64,000 nt of DNA, taken from assembly GCF_042477335.2 (NCBI RefSeq), contig NC_091248.1, forward strand, positions 117,270,501 to 117,334,500. The letters are read 5' to 3'. Below, in pieces: positions 47,683 to 59,290 of this stretch; position 1 is the first letter of the stretch; each line of letters begins with the position of its first letter. Source of the DNA: Ovis canadensis (Eukaryota; Chordata; Mammalia; Artiodactyla; Bovidae). Both the position numbers and the translations under genes were made by a program. The notes beneath the pieces were generated by a model. It searched no databases. It saw nothing but the letters and a program-made list of their open reading frames with translations, and was not told the DNA's origin.

Positions 47683-48001
47683 ACAGTAAAAGAGACACAG
47701 AGATAAAGAACAGACTTTTGGACTCTGTGGGGGAAGGCGAGGGTGGGATGATTTGAGAGAACAGCACTGCAACATGTATATTACCATATGTGAAACAGAT
47801 GACCAGTCCAAGTTCGATGCATCAAACAGGGCACTCAAAGCCGGTGCACTGGGACAGCCCAGAGGGATGGGCTGGGGGAGGGGGGTTCAGGACAGAGGAA
47901 CACATGTGCACCCGTGGCTGATTCATGTCAGTGTATGGCCAGAACCACCACAATATGGTAAAGTAATTACCCTCCAATTATAATAAATGAATTAATTTTA
48001 A
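47683..48001 (+). mobile_element. Ruminant L1 3' end nested in the older L1
   Basis: Sense L1 3' UTR (AACATGTATATTACCATATG, GGCTGATTCATGTCAGTGTA) flanked by AAAAAATGCAACA on both sides. Confidence 0.9.
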
Positions 48002-48499
48002 AAAATAAAGAAAAAATGCAACAAACTATTGGGATTTTGAATGGGACTGCAATGAATCTATAGACCATTTGGGGAGATCTGACATTTTAAAAATATTGAG
48101 TTGCACAAGCCATGAATATCTTTCTTTAGAAGGCTTGAATATCTTCAGTTAGATTTATCCTGAGGTATTTCATATTTCTGAATGCTATTTTACATAGTAC
48201 CTTTAAATTTTTTTTATTTTCTGTCATTGCTCATGCACAGAAGAGATTTTTGTATACTGGTCTTATAATGTATACTGATCTTGTTCATCTTGGTATCCAA
48301 CTACTTTGTAATTTAATTATTAAGATCTTGCTATTTAGCCATCTTGCTAAAGTTCCTTAATTCTAACAATTCATATGTTGACATTTTAGGATTTTTCTAC
48401 TGCAAAAGTGTATCATCTGTTAATAATAACACTATTAATTCTCTATTTGAATTCCTTAATCTTTCTGTTACTTTTTCTTATGTTATTATACTGGCTAGT

Positions 48500-48604
48500 T
48501 CTTGCCTGGAGAATCCCAGGGATGGGGGAGCCTGGTGGGCTGCCGTCTATGGGGTCACACAGAGTTGGACACGACTGAAGCGACTTAGCAGCAGCAGCAG
48601 CAGG
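48500..48604 (+). repeat. BOV-A2 second-monomer fragment
   Basis: CTTGCCTGGAGAATCCCAGG to CGACTTAGCAGCAGCAGCAG. Confidence 0.88.
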
Positions 48605-49469
48605 ATGGCCAGGGCAATGCTGAATAGAAGTAATACAAGCAGGCAACTTTGTCTTGCTTTTGCTCTCAAAGGGGAAGTTTTTAACATTTCACCATTAACC
48701 AGTATTTGCCAAGATACTCTTATCAGATTCCTATCTGTCTGCTTCTATCCTGTGTTCACAAAGATTTTTACTATGAATGGATGTTGAACTTTATCAAATG
48801 TTGTATCTATTGAAATGAGAAGATTTTCCTCCTTTATTCACTTCAAAGTGGTGAATTACGATGATTTTTTAAAATATTACATTACTCTTGTACTGCTGGG
48901 AAAAAATCCAATTTGATTATGATGTGAGAGCCTACTGTATTATATTGCTGGATACACTTGCTAATATACAGTTTCAAATTTTTGGCATCTATGTTCACGA
49001 ATGAAACTGGCCCTTCATGTTTCCTGTCTTGCAATGTCCTTGTCCTGTCTGTTTTTGGTTATCAAGGTTATGCTGGTCTCACAAAATGAGTTAGGGAGTG
49101 TTTTCTTCCCTTCTGTTCTTTAGGAGAGTTTGTATGATACTGGTATCTTTTCTTCCTTCAGTGTTTGGTAGAATTTACTGTTGAAGCCACCAGGCCCTGA
49201 AGTTTTTTTTGTAGAAAGAATTTTAATAATGATTTTAATCTCTTTAATAGTTATAGGACTATTCAGGTCTTCTCTTTCTAGGAGTTTTTCAAAGAACTTT
49301 CTGCTTTGCTGATCTTCTCTAGTATGGCATTTGTTTTCTACTTCATTGATTCTATTCTTATTTTTATTATTTCCTTCCTCTGCTTCCCTAGGTTTTAAGA
49401 CTTTTCTTCATGTGGACCATTTTAAAAGTCTTTATTGCACTTGCTACGCTATTGCTTCTGTTGTTTGTG

Positions 49470-49584
49470 ACCTGGTTTTTTGGCCATGAGGCACAGGGGA
49501 TCTTTGCTCCCTTATCAGGGAATGAATCTGCACCCCCTGCACTGGAAGGCGAAGCCCTAACCACTCGACCACCAGGGAAGTCCC
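49470..49584 (-). repeat. CHR-type SINE
   Basis: Antisense: GGTTTTTTGGCCATGAGGC, ATCAGGGAATGAATCTGC and CGACCACCAGGGAAGTCCC. Confidence 0.85.
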
Positions 49585-50026
49585 CCCAAAACTTCTGATA
49601 CAATACATTTTCAGGACTCCAAATCTCATGAGTCTTATCAAAAGTTTTGCTCAGCTTCTCAGCCACCTTGTCTGGAATCAGCAGTATCTGTGGGAGAAAG
49701 TGGACCCAAAAGCAGGGCTCACTTCTCTGGATTTGCTAGATCTTGGCTCCATTCTGTTTCACTGCCCTGATGGCTACCTGGTGTTTTGTTTTTGTTCTTA
49801 AATCTTGTCCAGCTTTTCCAGTTATCATGAGCAAATTATCTAGTCTGTCATTACTAGAAGCAGGACTTAAATTCTAACTTTTTTCCCTCCTCTTCTGGTT
49901 GCATTAAGATAACACGCAACTCAGAGTTTCATTTCTGTTCATATTAGCTAAAAGAAACAAAGCTTCAAAATTTAACAAAGAGCCTGTGTGAAAAAATCTT
50001 GATACATTTTCTCCTAAAAACCTTAC

Positions 50027-50073
50027 CTTGGTAACGGGCCTGATGGGGGAGTCATTCCATAGTCTTCATATCT
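50027..50073 (-). CDS. KIAA1549: KIAA1549 47-nt coding exon
   Basis: A very short exon between acceptor TTTCTTCCAG (AG at 50075-50074) and donor GTAAGG (50026-50021). It starts in phase 0, encodes RYEDYGMTPPSGPLP, and contributes two bases of a following arginine codon. Its length is not a multiple of three, so skipping it would shift the frame into the next exon. It fits exactly between the NNPCS end of the upstream exon and PGFGPGL of the next, as in the human protein. Flanking introns are about 7.1 kb upstream and 6.6 kb downstream. Confidence 0.95.
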
Positions 50074-53000
50074 CTGGAAGAAATTCAAAAGAAGATGAAG
50101 ATGAACATTCAATCCTTATTATGAAGTGACAACAGCAAACTTACAAATTTAGATTTGCAGGATCAGCTTCCAAGAGATTTATTTTCTCATAAAAAGTTAG
50201 CATGCTTTCATGGCATTCCGCCACCATGTAATGCTAGAAGCTTCAGTTTGGGGAACTGGGCTAATATGCAACTAGCTTCCAGATCTTTCTTTCTTTTGTA
50301 AAAATATTAACAAGAGACAGGGTTCCTGCACCTGCCCTTCCCTGCAGGCTTATCCTCCACAAACCTGTATCTTCTGCTAACCAGATGGGCCTTCATTGCC
50401 ATATTTAGTGTAAATGACTCTATCAACAAGGACCACAATGGTCTCCAGATCTAGTGGGTGCCTATTAGCAATTCAAATATACTCAAGAAACTAAACAATG
50501 CAAAAGTTGTTCCATGTTGTACAATGCTATAAAAAGAGAAAGACTGTAAGAAGAACCGTAATTTGAGAGAGACCCTAAAAGATAAAGTAAACACATTCCT
50601 AATGTTATGACTAATACCAAGGAGGTCCAGACATACTCCCTGCCCTTAAATTCCATTACGTCCATGTATCCTTCAATCCACTCTTCTTATTTGAACTAAT
50701 CTGCACTAACCAAGTGCTCTTTGACTAAAGCAAGATGGCACCAGATTTAAAGAAATCTAGACTTATGTTATATTCCTCATGAAATCATTATATCCTAACC
50801 CTAGCACAGTTGGGACTCGGGCTTTTAACACTTCTTTTCGACAACTACGAATCATGATTTTGGAGTCAGATATTTTAGTAGGATAGTAACTCTGGACAGC
50901 ATCATACTCAACTTCACTCAGTTTAAATTAACTGGCTCCAGGGTAGGAGTTCCATATTAAGTTACTACATCAGCCTTGCTTCTGGACTTGCTCTCATATG
51001 AGACTTTTTTTTAAGCTGCCATTTACTGAATTAGTATTTTGCTATGCACTATATGAACACTGATTCAGGTCCACAGCAATGTTAAAAAGTGTTCACTACC
51101 TACTGTTTACAGATGAAACCAAAACACAAAGAAATTAAACAAAGTCCTCCTAATCTATCTTTCTGACTCCAAAGACTATGCTTTTAATCACTGGGCTGCA
51201 CTACCCATGATTTCTAAAACCAGACTTTCCCTCTTAAATAAATCTCTACTTGTGGGAGGCAGGGGGGCAGATAGGGAGTAGCAGCTTTGGTGTCAGACAC
51301 ACTGACCAAAGCACTCTTATTTCCCTTGGTCTATTTCCTTAGAAACAATCTCTGCACCTCATAGAGTCCCAAAGAGATTACTAGACTTGAAACTGTACTC
51401 AAATTACTTCACCTCTGACCCTCACTGCTTTCCTTCCCTTGGCAAAGGGAGAGAAATTCAGAACCCCTCAGAGTTCCACAACGGAGGTAAAATAAGCCAA
51501 AGTGGATTATGGAAGAAGAGAGGAACAGGATGAAAAGGAGAGTCAATTTATTTTCCAAATAATTAAACAGAAAGCTGAGACTGGATCAAGATTATTCTCT
51601 ACAGAATAAAATGGCCCCTGCGCTTTCAGCACAGTTTGGCTTTTTCTAAAAACATATTCATATTCAATTCTTATGAACATATTCATATTCAATTTAAAAA
51701 TAATATTTTTTAAAAAGGTCAAGACTTTACAGTTTATCTGTCAGGATTTCACAAGGTCTAATAAGTGAAAAATGAAAAAGAAAAACAATGCAAAGTAGCT
51801 GACCACTCTTTACCTGATCTATTACTGCAGTGCCAGGCATTTCTACTCTACTGTAGTCAGAAAAAGGGTATTATTTTTCTAGAGACTACATGCCCCCAAC
51901 GATGGCAGGCATCTCCTTTACATGGGTCACACTTGTTAAAAAAAAAAGTCTGGAGGACAAACAGAATTTTAAGGTTGCAATCATCTAGGTGAATAAAAAC
52001 CCCATTTTAATGCATTCTTTCTATTCCATATAAAACAAGCCAGCAAAGCAAGAAAGACAAGTGATAGGTGGAGTCTGGGAGAGGCCTGAGGTAAAGCAAC
52101 CAGATGGCAAGGAACGCTTGTAAAATCTCAGGTATTCACACCTGCCACTTGGAGGACAAATCCAAGGAGGTTAATTTTACCTAGGAAAGCAGAAATACCA
52201 CCTCTCAAGTGGCCTGACTCACCAATGCATAACTAACACTTTTACACTGGCAAGAAAGGGATAAAAGTGTCATCAGATGGTCCATAAACATTCACTGAAA
52301 CCATCCTGAAATCCACATTTCAGCGGTTTTTACTATAGTCAGAAGGAGCAAATAAAAAGTGATCAGGTTCTTCCTGGCAACAAACAATAACTTTACAACC
52401 AATTTCTAAGCATGTTTAAGTTATGTTAGATATGCCCAAATACAACCAGTGATCTGGTTTTCCGCTAGATTAAATTGCTACCACTCCCATCAAAACACTA
52501 AGGATAATCAACTAGTAGGGAAAACGATATGACTTACAATCAAATCAATGCCTTCAATCATAATTGAAGGCAGAGAAAAAAGAACAAAGTAGCTAAAGCT
52601 GCAGATAAACCGATACAGAAAAGGGACAAAGATGAGCCAATACAAAAATAATGGTTATCTTCAATTCAACAAAGAAAAGTGCTTCAGAAATGAAAGGAAG
52701 TTTCCCTGACATGAATGAAATAACTGAATATGAAGATTAAATGGACACTGGTTATTCAGGGGGGAAAATGATTCCGAAAAATTGGTTGAATGCCAAGAAC
52801 TATTTATGCTTCCCAGAGGACAGGACACGTACGTCTTCTATCAGGTAGGGAGCAATGAAGGCCACAGGTTTCTGCACTGAACAACTCAAGGAGCAGAAAG
52901 CAGCAACATGTAGATGCCAGCAGCCAACAAGTATAGGTTGGGAAGTGAGATGAGAATCCTCCTTTTAGAAAACACAAGACTAACACAAGAGGCTCCTGGA

Positions 53001-53654
53001 AGGTCTCCCTCTTCACTCAAGTCCTCCTGTCCCCCCATAGATGCACCTACTGTTAGCCTCTCAGCTCCTCAAAACCAATAAACAGCATTTTACTTGTCAG
53101 CCACCCCCCTGACATCCTACTTTCAAAACCAGAGGCAGAAAGGTGGTAAGGAAATCTTTCAATAGTCTTGGTGAGAGATGATGACGACTCCACCAGTGTA
53201 ACACAGTGGATAGATTTGAGAGGAAGAGTCTCCAAAGCTCTAGCACATTTAATCAAGCTCAACTTCCTCTACTTCCCCTTTCAGTGCTGGTCTACCATCA
53301 CTTCAGCTGTACCCTCTGAGCTGCACCTCTCTTCCCAGCTGTCTTATCATCCCACATGCCTGATAAAGCCCCAGTCCTGGATCAGTCCGATTGCCTATTC
53401 TCTCCTTGTCTACACCTGGGTATCTGAATGCTGGTAAACTACAAAACTTGAATTTGTGCCACTATAATTTCATGATCGTCAGTCTCAACAGCGGCCTCAA
53501 GGCTAAGTGATTACTTCCATGTCCCTAGTCTGTTCTCTCTCATTCTCCTCCATAAGTATTTCATGTTCTACTCTCCCTCAACCCTCTTGCCTTGCTACAC
53601 TTCTCTCATTCTCAAGAGATGACTCTGCTTTCTCTACGGTGAGAACATAAACCG
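50074..53654 (-). other. KIAA1549: KIAA1549 intron, repeat-poor stretch
   Basis: About 3.6 kb of intron without young SINEs. A MIR-like segment lies at about 51,005-51,210 (TGCTATGCACTATATGAACAC, TTTACAGATGAAACC). No further exon fits: the flanking exons already join in phase. Confidence 0.7.
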
Positions 53655-53830
53655 ATGCAGGGAGTCTGGGTTCAATCCTTGGTCAGGGAACAGGATCCCA
53701 CATGCTGCACTTCAGAGTCTTGTCATAACTAAAGATTCCACATGCTGCAGTGAACATCGAAGATCCCAGATCCTGCATGCCACAACTATTTAATAAGGCC
53801 CAGAGCAGCCAAATAAATATCAATAAGCTA
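53655..53830 (+). repeat. CHR-type SINE, diverged
   Basis: GGGTTCAATCCTTGGTCAGGG, GGATCCCACATGCTGCAC and two further CATGCTGCA-like blocks. Confidence 0.65.
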
Positions 53831-54269
53831 ATATTTTTAAATGGTTGAACTTGATCTGTATCCTTTAAAATTTTCAACGCTTCTAATTAATGTGTTCAAT
53901 CTTTCCTCTAGGTTCCTAAACATACAAAACTCCATTAGAATAATTCTTTTAATATGTCTGTCTACTAATGCTATAATCTGTACCATTTTCTTGCTTCTCT
54001 GCTTGTCTGGTTAGTTTTGATTGGATGCCAGACATTATTCAGTTTACCTTGTTGGATGCTGTATATTTTTGGTTTTCTATATAAATATTCCTGAGCTTTG
54101 TTCAGTTTCAGGTCTTACTTTTTTCTGTGTTAGGCAGAATGAGAGCAGCTTTAACCTGGGGCTATTTGCCCCACTACAGAGGCAAAACTCTTCTGAGTAC
54201 ACTAAGTGATGCTCCGTGAATTACGAGGTCTTCTACAGTGTACCAAAAAAAAAAAAACAAACAAACTAC

Positions 54270-54648
54270 TAGTCATCTCAGGCTGCCATCACAAAATACC
54301 ACCGATTGGGTGGCTTAAAAAAACAGAAATTTACTTTTTCACAGTTCTGGAGGTGGAAAAACCACAGTCAAGTTTCCAGCAGGGTTCAGTTGTTGCCAGG
54401 AGCTTCCCTCCCTGGCTTGTGGACAGCTGCCTACTTGCTGTGTCTTCACATGGTGGACAGCGGGCCCCAGTGTCTCGTCCTCTTTTTATAAGGGTACCAG
54501 TTCTATCCGATCAGGGATGCAACCGTTATGACCTCATTTAACCTTTACTTCCTCCTTCAAGACTCAGTCTGCAATACGTGTGCATGCGGGCTTATGCTTC
54601 AACATACAAATTTTGGGAGAATACAATTCAATCCACAGCAGGAACATT
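54270..54648 (-). mobile_element. MaLR (MLT1-like) LTR
   Basis: Antisense: GGCTGCCATCACAAAATACC, GGGTGGCTTAAAAAAACAG, CTTGCTGTGTCTTCACATGG, TTATGACCTCATTTAACC and CAACATACAAATTTTGGG. Confidence 0.7.
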
Positions 54649-55747
54649 TTCCCATGCTTATGTGAGCTCTAAGGACTGTTCCCTTTAATCTCATGGGGCA
54701 GTTCTTTCCTTCGTTTCGAGTAGTTTCCTCACACCTTAAAACTGATCAAAACTCAAATGAAGATTCTCTGCAACCTCTGGAAGCATCTCTGCGTGCTTCT
54801 CTCTGCTTTCCCATACTGTCTGTTGTGAACTCTAACTCTCTTCTCCTTCCCACACTCCCCACTCGATTCTCTCAACCCAGGGAGACCACGGAGTTCTCCC
54901 TGGAGTATTCCTCCCTGCACCATAGCTAGAAACGCTCTCAAGACGGGAAGCCGCGGTGACTGTAGGCTTCTACTCATCTCTCATTGATCCCTCTTTTCCG
55001 TTGCCTCAAGTCCAATGCGGTGAAAACCCACACATTTTGTTCAGTTATTTTACTTGTTTCTGGAGGGAAGATAAATCCTGAGCCTTTCCTCCATTTTGTC
55101 CAGAAGAGGGAGTTTGTACCAGATACTTTTGTTTCTGGGTCTCCGCTAGCTTCCCCACTACCTGGAATATTCTTCTTTAACTGCCATTCTGTCTAGAAAC
55201 TCCTTCCCCATACTTCCGGTCAGGGGCTCCTCGCACATACTCTCCTCCTGCGCCACACCCACCCTATGCTGAACCGAGTTACTGTTTCCATTGCCCACAT
55301 ACCCCCACTGGGATGCAGGAGCTGGAGTTGTACGTTATGCACTTCTATAGCCCAACACCTCGCAGAGCACTCAGCACAAAGCAGGTGCTCCAGAAATACA
55401 TTTGAATGAATAAACAAGTGAGATAAGCTTAAAGTAAACAGACAGCAGATATGGTCAAATTCATTTTCATTGCTGAGTTTTGTTCTGTATCATACATTTC
55501 CTTAAAGATTATAAACTACTAGTTTATAATTACGTACCACCTATGATTATGAAATGGTTTAACGTTTATTTTCGAAACAATCTATATTTTAATATGTAAA
55601 CCAACAATGACTAGGTTAGATAGTATTTTTCTCCTGTGTGGTGGCTGTGATCTATACCTCAGATACGTGCTCACTATGCCTTGAAAAAAACTATCTAAGA
55701 GCCGACTTTGAAAATCCAAACCAATTTCAGAGATGAAAATTCTTCTT
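54649..55747 (-). other. KIAA1549: KIAA1549 intron, unrecognised sequence
   Basis: No exon. A short L2-like tail (GAGCACTCAGCACAAAGCAGG) lies at about 55,365-55,420. Confidence 0.45.
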
Positions 55748-55892
55748 AAAAAAAAAAAAAAGAAGATGGATTTATCTGTGCCAGGTCTTAGTTGCAGCAT
55801 GTGGGATCAAGTTCCCTGACCAGGGAATCAAACTTGGGCCCCCTGAATTGAGAGGATGGAGTCTTAACCACCAGACAACTAGGGAAGTCTCC
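55748..55892 (-). repeat. CHR-type SINE
   Basis: Antisense: A-rich run, GATCAAGTTCCCTGACCAGG, CCACCAGACAACTAGGGAAG. TGAAAATTCT lies on both sides. Confidence 0.85.
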
Positions 55893-56263
55893 AGAGCTGA
55901 AAATTCTGTTAACATATGTTATGATCACCCAATTGAACCTTAATATAGTTAACAAAACTAGAGGAACCCTGGATAAATACTCCTTGAAGAAAAAATTTAA
56001 ACGGTAATCTGTTAACATCTTTCCAGAGTCAAATGTTTCAGTTTGATCATCTGAAATTAGTAAAAGATGATTTTTAATATTATATCCCTGAGTTTTACTT
56101 CTTGTCCATGACTTGAGAAAGCACCTTTAAAAGCACCGAATATGGAATAAAAACAGATGAAGCAGGGAAATGTCAGCTCCCGAGATGGAAACCTAGTGTT
56201 TGAAGACAACTGTGCTTGGCTCCTCGTGGACTAGAAGCCTCCCCTCCCCGGCCCTCCCCTCCC

Positions 56264-56389
56264 CTCTTCAGCCCCTCCCCTCCCAGGATCTCCTCTCCTC
56301 TCTTCAGCCCCTCCCCTCCCCTGTCCTCCCCTCCTCTCTTCAGCCCCTCCCCTCCCAGGGCCTCCCCTAGCCTCTTCAGTCCGAGGCGG
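56264..56389. repeat. 36-bp minisatellite, purine-rich on the KIAA1549 sense strand
   Basis: Units start with CTCTTCAG at exactly 56264, 56300, 56336 and 56372. Three full units share CTCTTCAGCCCCTCCCCTCC; the last is partial, and a diverged C-rich unit precedes them. The gene's sense strand is therefore G-rich with runs such as GGGAGGGGAGGGGC. Confidence 0.95.
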
Positions 56390-56489
56390 CCTACAAAAAG
56401 GAGCTGAATGACTCTGGGGCATTCTTCACCGTATCTTTTATGGAGACATCGATGAAAATTTTCCAGTTGTTGTTTTTAGACTCTAAGTC

Positions 56490-56688
56490 CTGTCTGATTC
56501 TTCCTCGACCCCACGGATTGTAGCCCACCAGGATCCTCTGTCCATGGGATTTCCCAGGCAAGGATACTGGAGTGGGTTGCCATTTCCTGCTCCAAGGGAC
56601 ATTCCCGAACCAGGGGTCGAGCTCATGTCTCCAGCACTGGCAGGTGGATTCTTTACCACTGAGCCACGTCTTTCCCATGGTAAAGAAT
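56490..56688 (-). repeat. Bov-tA SINE, left arm of inverted pair
   Basis: Antisense: GACCCCACGGATTGTAGCC to GATTCTTTACCACTGAGCCA. It meets a sense copy almost without spacer. Confidence 0.9.
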
Positions 56689-56872
56689 CCGCCCGCCAAT
56701 GCAGGAGCTGGAGGAGATGTGAGTTTGATCCCTGGGTTGGGAAGATCACCTGGAGTAGAAAATGGCAATCCACTCCAGTATTCTTGTCTGGAAAATCCAA
56801 GGGACAGAGGAGCCTGGTAGGCTAAGTCCATGGCGTCACAAAAGAGTCAGACAGGACTGAACAACTAAACAA
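56689..56872 (+). repeat. Bov-tA SINE, right arm of inverted pair
   Basis: Sense: ATGGTAAAGAATCCGCCCGC to GACTGAACAACTAAAC. The first 10-15 bases of its tRNA head are missing. Confidence 0.9.
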
Positions 56873-57156
56873 ACAAAAAAACAAGACTATATTTTGACAG
56901 TTATTCCACATATATTTTATGACAATGAATTTTATACCTTTCATGGAGGCAAATTCAGGAAAATACCTCCATGAAACATCCAAGCTGCACAAAAGAATGT
57001 TTTCAATATTGTGAATTAACTTAGAAGATAATAAAACTAAGACTCATCCAAACTTTGATTCCAGTCGAATCCAATCAGGGTACTGCAGGGATCCTGAAAA
57101 TGAGGCAGTCAGACAACATCTTGCCCATGAGAGAACTCCAGAAGGTCCACACTTAC

Positions 57157-57474
57157 ACTGCACGGGTTGTTGGCTGTTTGAGCCGGGCTGTAGAAGGACC
57201 CCCACTGGGTGGCTCGTCTCTCTTCCCGGGAAGGGGTGCTGTTCACGGGCAGGCCGGCTGGGACCCCGGGGCCTGCAGCCACAGCGTTGGGGGGCTGGCT
57301 GCTGGGGGCCACCAGGGCAAAAGCATCGTCTAGGAGGGAGTGCATGGTCTGGCGCGCCTCCTCGATGGACGGCTGGGGCGGGATGTACTGGGAGGCCGGG
57401 AAGGGCAGGCCTGGATACCTCCCCAGCTCAGCCGACGATGGCGTGGGCACGTCAGCCGGGAGGTCAGGATCAGA
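57157..57474 (-). CDS. KIAA1549: KIAA1549 318-nt coding exon
   Basis: A phase 0-0 exon of 106 codons between acceptor CCCCTGCTGTAG (AG at 57476-57475) and donor GTAAGT (57156-57151). It begins SDPDLPADVPTPSSAELGRY, contains the conserved ASQYIPPQPSIEEARQTMHS and LLDDAFALVAPSS segments, a variable PNAVAAGPGVPAGLP stretch, and ends REERRATQWGSFYSPAQTAN plus NPCS. It lies in the cytosolic tail after the membrane helices. Counting back from the 20-exon human gene it would be exon 16, the usual KIAA1549 side of the KIAA1549-BRAF fusion; this numbering is from memory. An L1 3' fragment begins only about 33 bases upstream of its 3' splice site. Confidence 0.96.
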
Positions 57475-57507
57475 CTACAGCAGGGGAAACAGCAAAGTGG
57501 AGAATCA

Positions 57508-57953
57508 CATCACTCAGCCATAAAAAGGAACGAAACTGGGTCATGTGTAGAGATGTGGGTGGACCTAGAGTCTGTCATACAGAGGGAAGTCAGTCAGAAA
57601 GAGAAAAACAAATATTGCGTACTAATGCATATAAGTGGAATCTAGAAAATGGTACAGATAAGGCCATTTGCAGGGCAGGGATAGAGATAAAGAACAGACG
57701 TGGTCACGAGGGGGAGGGGAGGGTGGGATGAACTGGGAGAGCACCACTGACACACACTATCGTGTGTAACACAGACAGCTGGTGGGAAGCTGCTATAGAG
57801 TACACGGAGCTCGGTGCCCTGTGACGACCAAGAGGGGCGGGACAAAGATCCAAGAGGGAGGGGATACATGTATACATACTGCTGATTCACTCCACTGAAC
57901 AGCAGAGACAAACCCAACACTGTAAAGCAATTACATTAAAAAAGAGAGAGAGA
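57508..57953 (+). mobile_element. L1 3' end abutting a KIAA1549 splice acceptor
   Basis: Starts CACTCAGCCATAAAAAGGAA and ends in an A/GA-rich tail. A short GAGAATCA repeat (57500-57507, 57954-57961) may be the target duplication. It is antisense to KIAA1549 and begins about 33 bases from the 3' splice site of the 318-nt exon. Confidence 0.9.
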
Positions 57954-58662
57954 GAGAATCAGACACGAGCTTCCGTGGAGAACAAAATTCTAGGACCAAG
58001 ACAGAATTTTTAACCGTTTTCACTGCCATTGAGGAATGGGTTTACCATAAAAATTTTTCAAATCACAGCCGAGGAATGTGTGTTACCTTTCATTGGGGCA
58101 AAAAGTTTGAAATCAGAAAAAAAAAGTAAAAATATTCAACAACCATTTGTCAGGCAAAACTCAATCAACTCCCTGAAAGATATCTCAGTACCTGGAAGTT
58201 CATATTTTTCCTGAGAGCCCCCAACAACCAAAAATGATATGTCAGAGTTTACATACTAAAATACCTAGCTGACGTTCCATAGATACAGAAACCGCGCCCC
58301 CCCCCCACTAAAGCAGTCTATTGACTATTAGTAATAGAACAGCCCTATACAACCCTAAAGAATTCAAAGTCACCACCATATTACAACTATGCATGTATAA
58401 ACCATTTTAATACTTATTGCAGCAACTCTTTATAAACAGTAAATAGTATCAATTATTTGTTCAGAAACTACTTTCTTAAAATGGAGGTGTCCCTGGATAA
58501 CATGAGCCGACAAGAAAAGTTTAACTTCTATACCCACTGTCTAAAAGGCAAGAACATAAGTAATAATTAAAATTTTTAAATTACAATTACTTCAACTGAC
58601 ACACTGAAAAGAGAAGAGGTTCTACTCAGTGGGCTGGTGGCCCCACGTCCTCAAAGAAAAAG
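57954..58662 (-). other. KIAA1549: KIAA1549 intron, unrecognised sequence
   Basis: AT-rich, with a run of nine C residues near 58,297. No exon or repeat seen. Confidence 0.5.
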
Positions 58663-59290
58663 TTGTTGTTCAATTGCTCAGTCGTGTCCAACTCTTTGCA
58701 ACCCCGTGTACTGCAGCATGCTGGGCCTTCTTGTCCTTCACTGTCTCATGGAGCTTGCTCAAAATCATGTCCACTGTGTCAGTGACGCCATCCAACCATC
58801 TCATCCTCTGCCTTCCACTCCTGCCTTCAATCTTTCCCAGCATCAAGGTCTTTTCCAGTGAGTCAGCTCTTTACAGCAGGTGGCCAAATTATTAGAGCTT
58901 CAGCTTCAGCATCAGTCCTTCCAATTAATACTCCTTAGAATTTTTCAATCCTTTAGGATTGACTGGTTGGATATCCTTGAAGTTCAAGGGACTCTCAAGA
59001 GTCTTCTCCAGCGCCACAATTTGAAAGCATCAATTCTTCAGTACCCAGCCTTCTTTATGGTCCAACTCTCACATCCATACATGACTACTAGAAAAACCAT
59101 AGCTTTGATTATATGCACCTTTGTCAGCAAAGTGACATCTCTGCTTTTTAATACACTGTCTACATTTGTCAAAGCTTTTCTTCCAAGGAGCAAGTGTCTT
59201 TTAATTTCATAGCTGTAGTCAGAGTCCACAGTAATTTTGGAGTCCAAGAAAATAAATTCTGCTTCTGTTACCACTTTTTGGGTGGGTACC
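58663..59290 (-). mobile_element. BovB 3' fragment
   Basis: Antisense on the window and sense to KIAA1549. It carries CAATTGCTCAGTCGTGTCC and GCCATCCAACCATCTCATCC; RT-end remnants are readable only in pieces (for example MVFLVVMYGCESWTIKKA). Confidence 0.92.

Larger units (their letters stand above)
47440..49395 (-). mobile_element. Old L1 ORF2 relic, antisense on the window
   Basis: AT-rich sequence with L1 ORF2 word order on the - strand: CCCAATAGTTTGTTGCATTT across the nested insertion, CCATTCATAGTAAAAATC, GGGCCTGGTGGCTTCAACAG, and ATAAAAATAAGAATAGAATC. It is broken by a younger L1 and a BOV-A2 piece. No intact frame. Confidence 0.75.

Noticed and set aside
56216..56407. Proline/serine-rich open frame
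   Set aside because: It is the 36-bp minisatellite read in frame and lies in a KIAA1549 intron.
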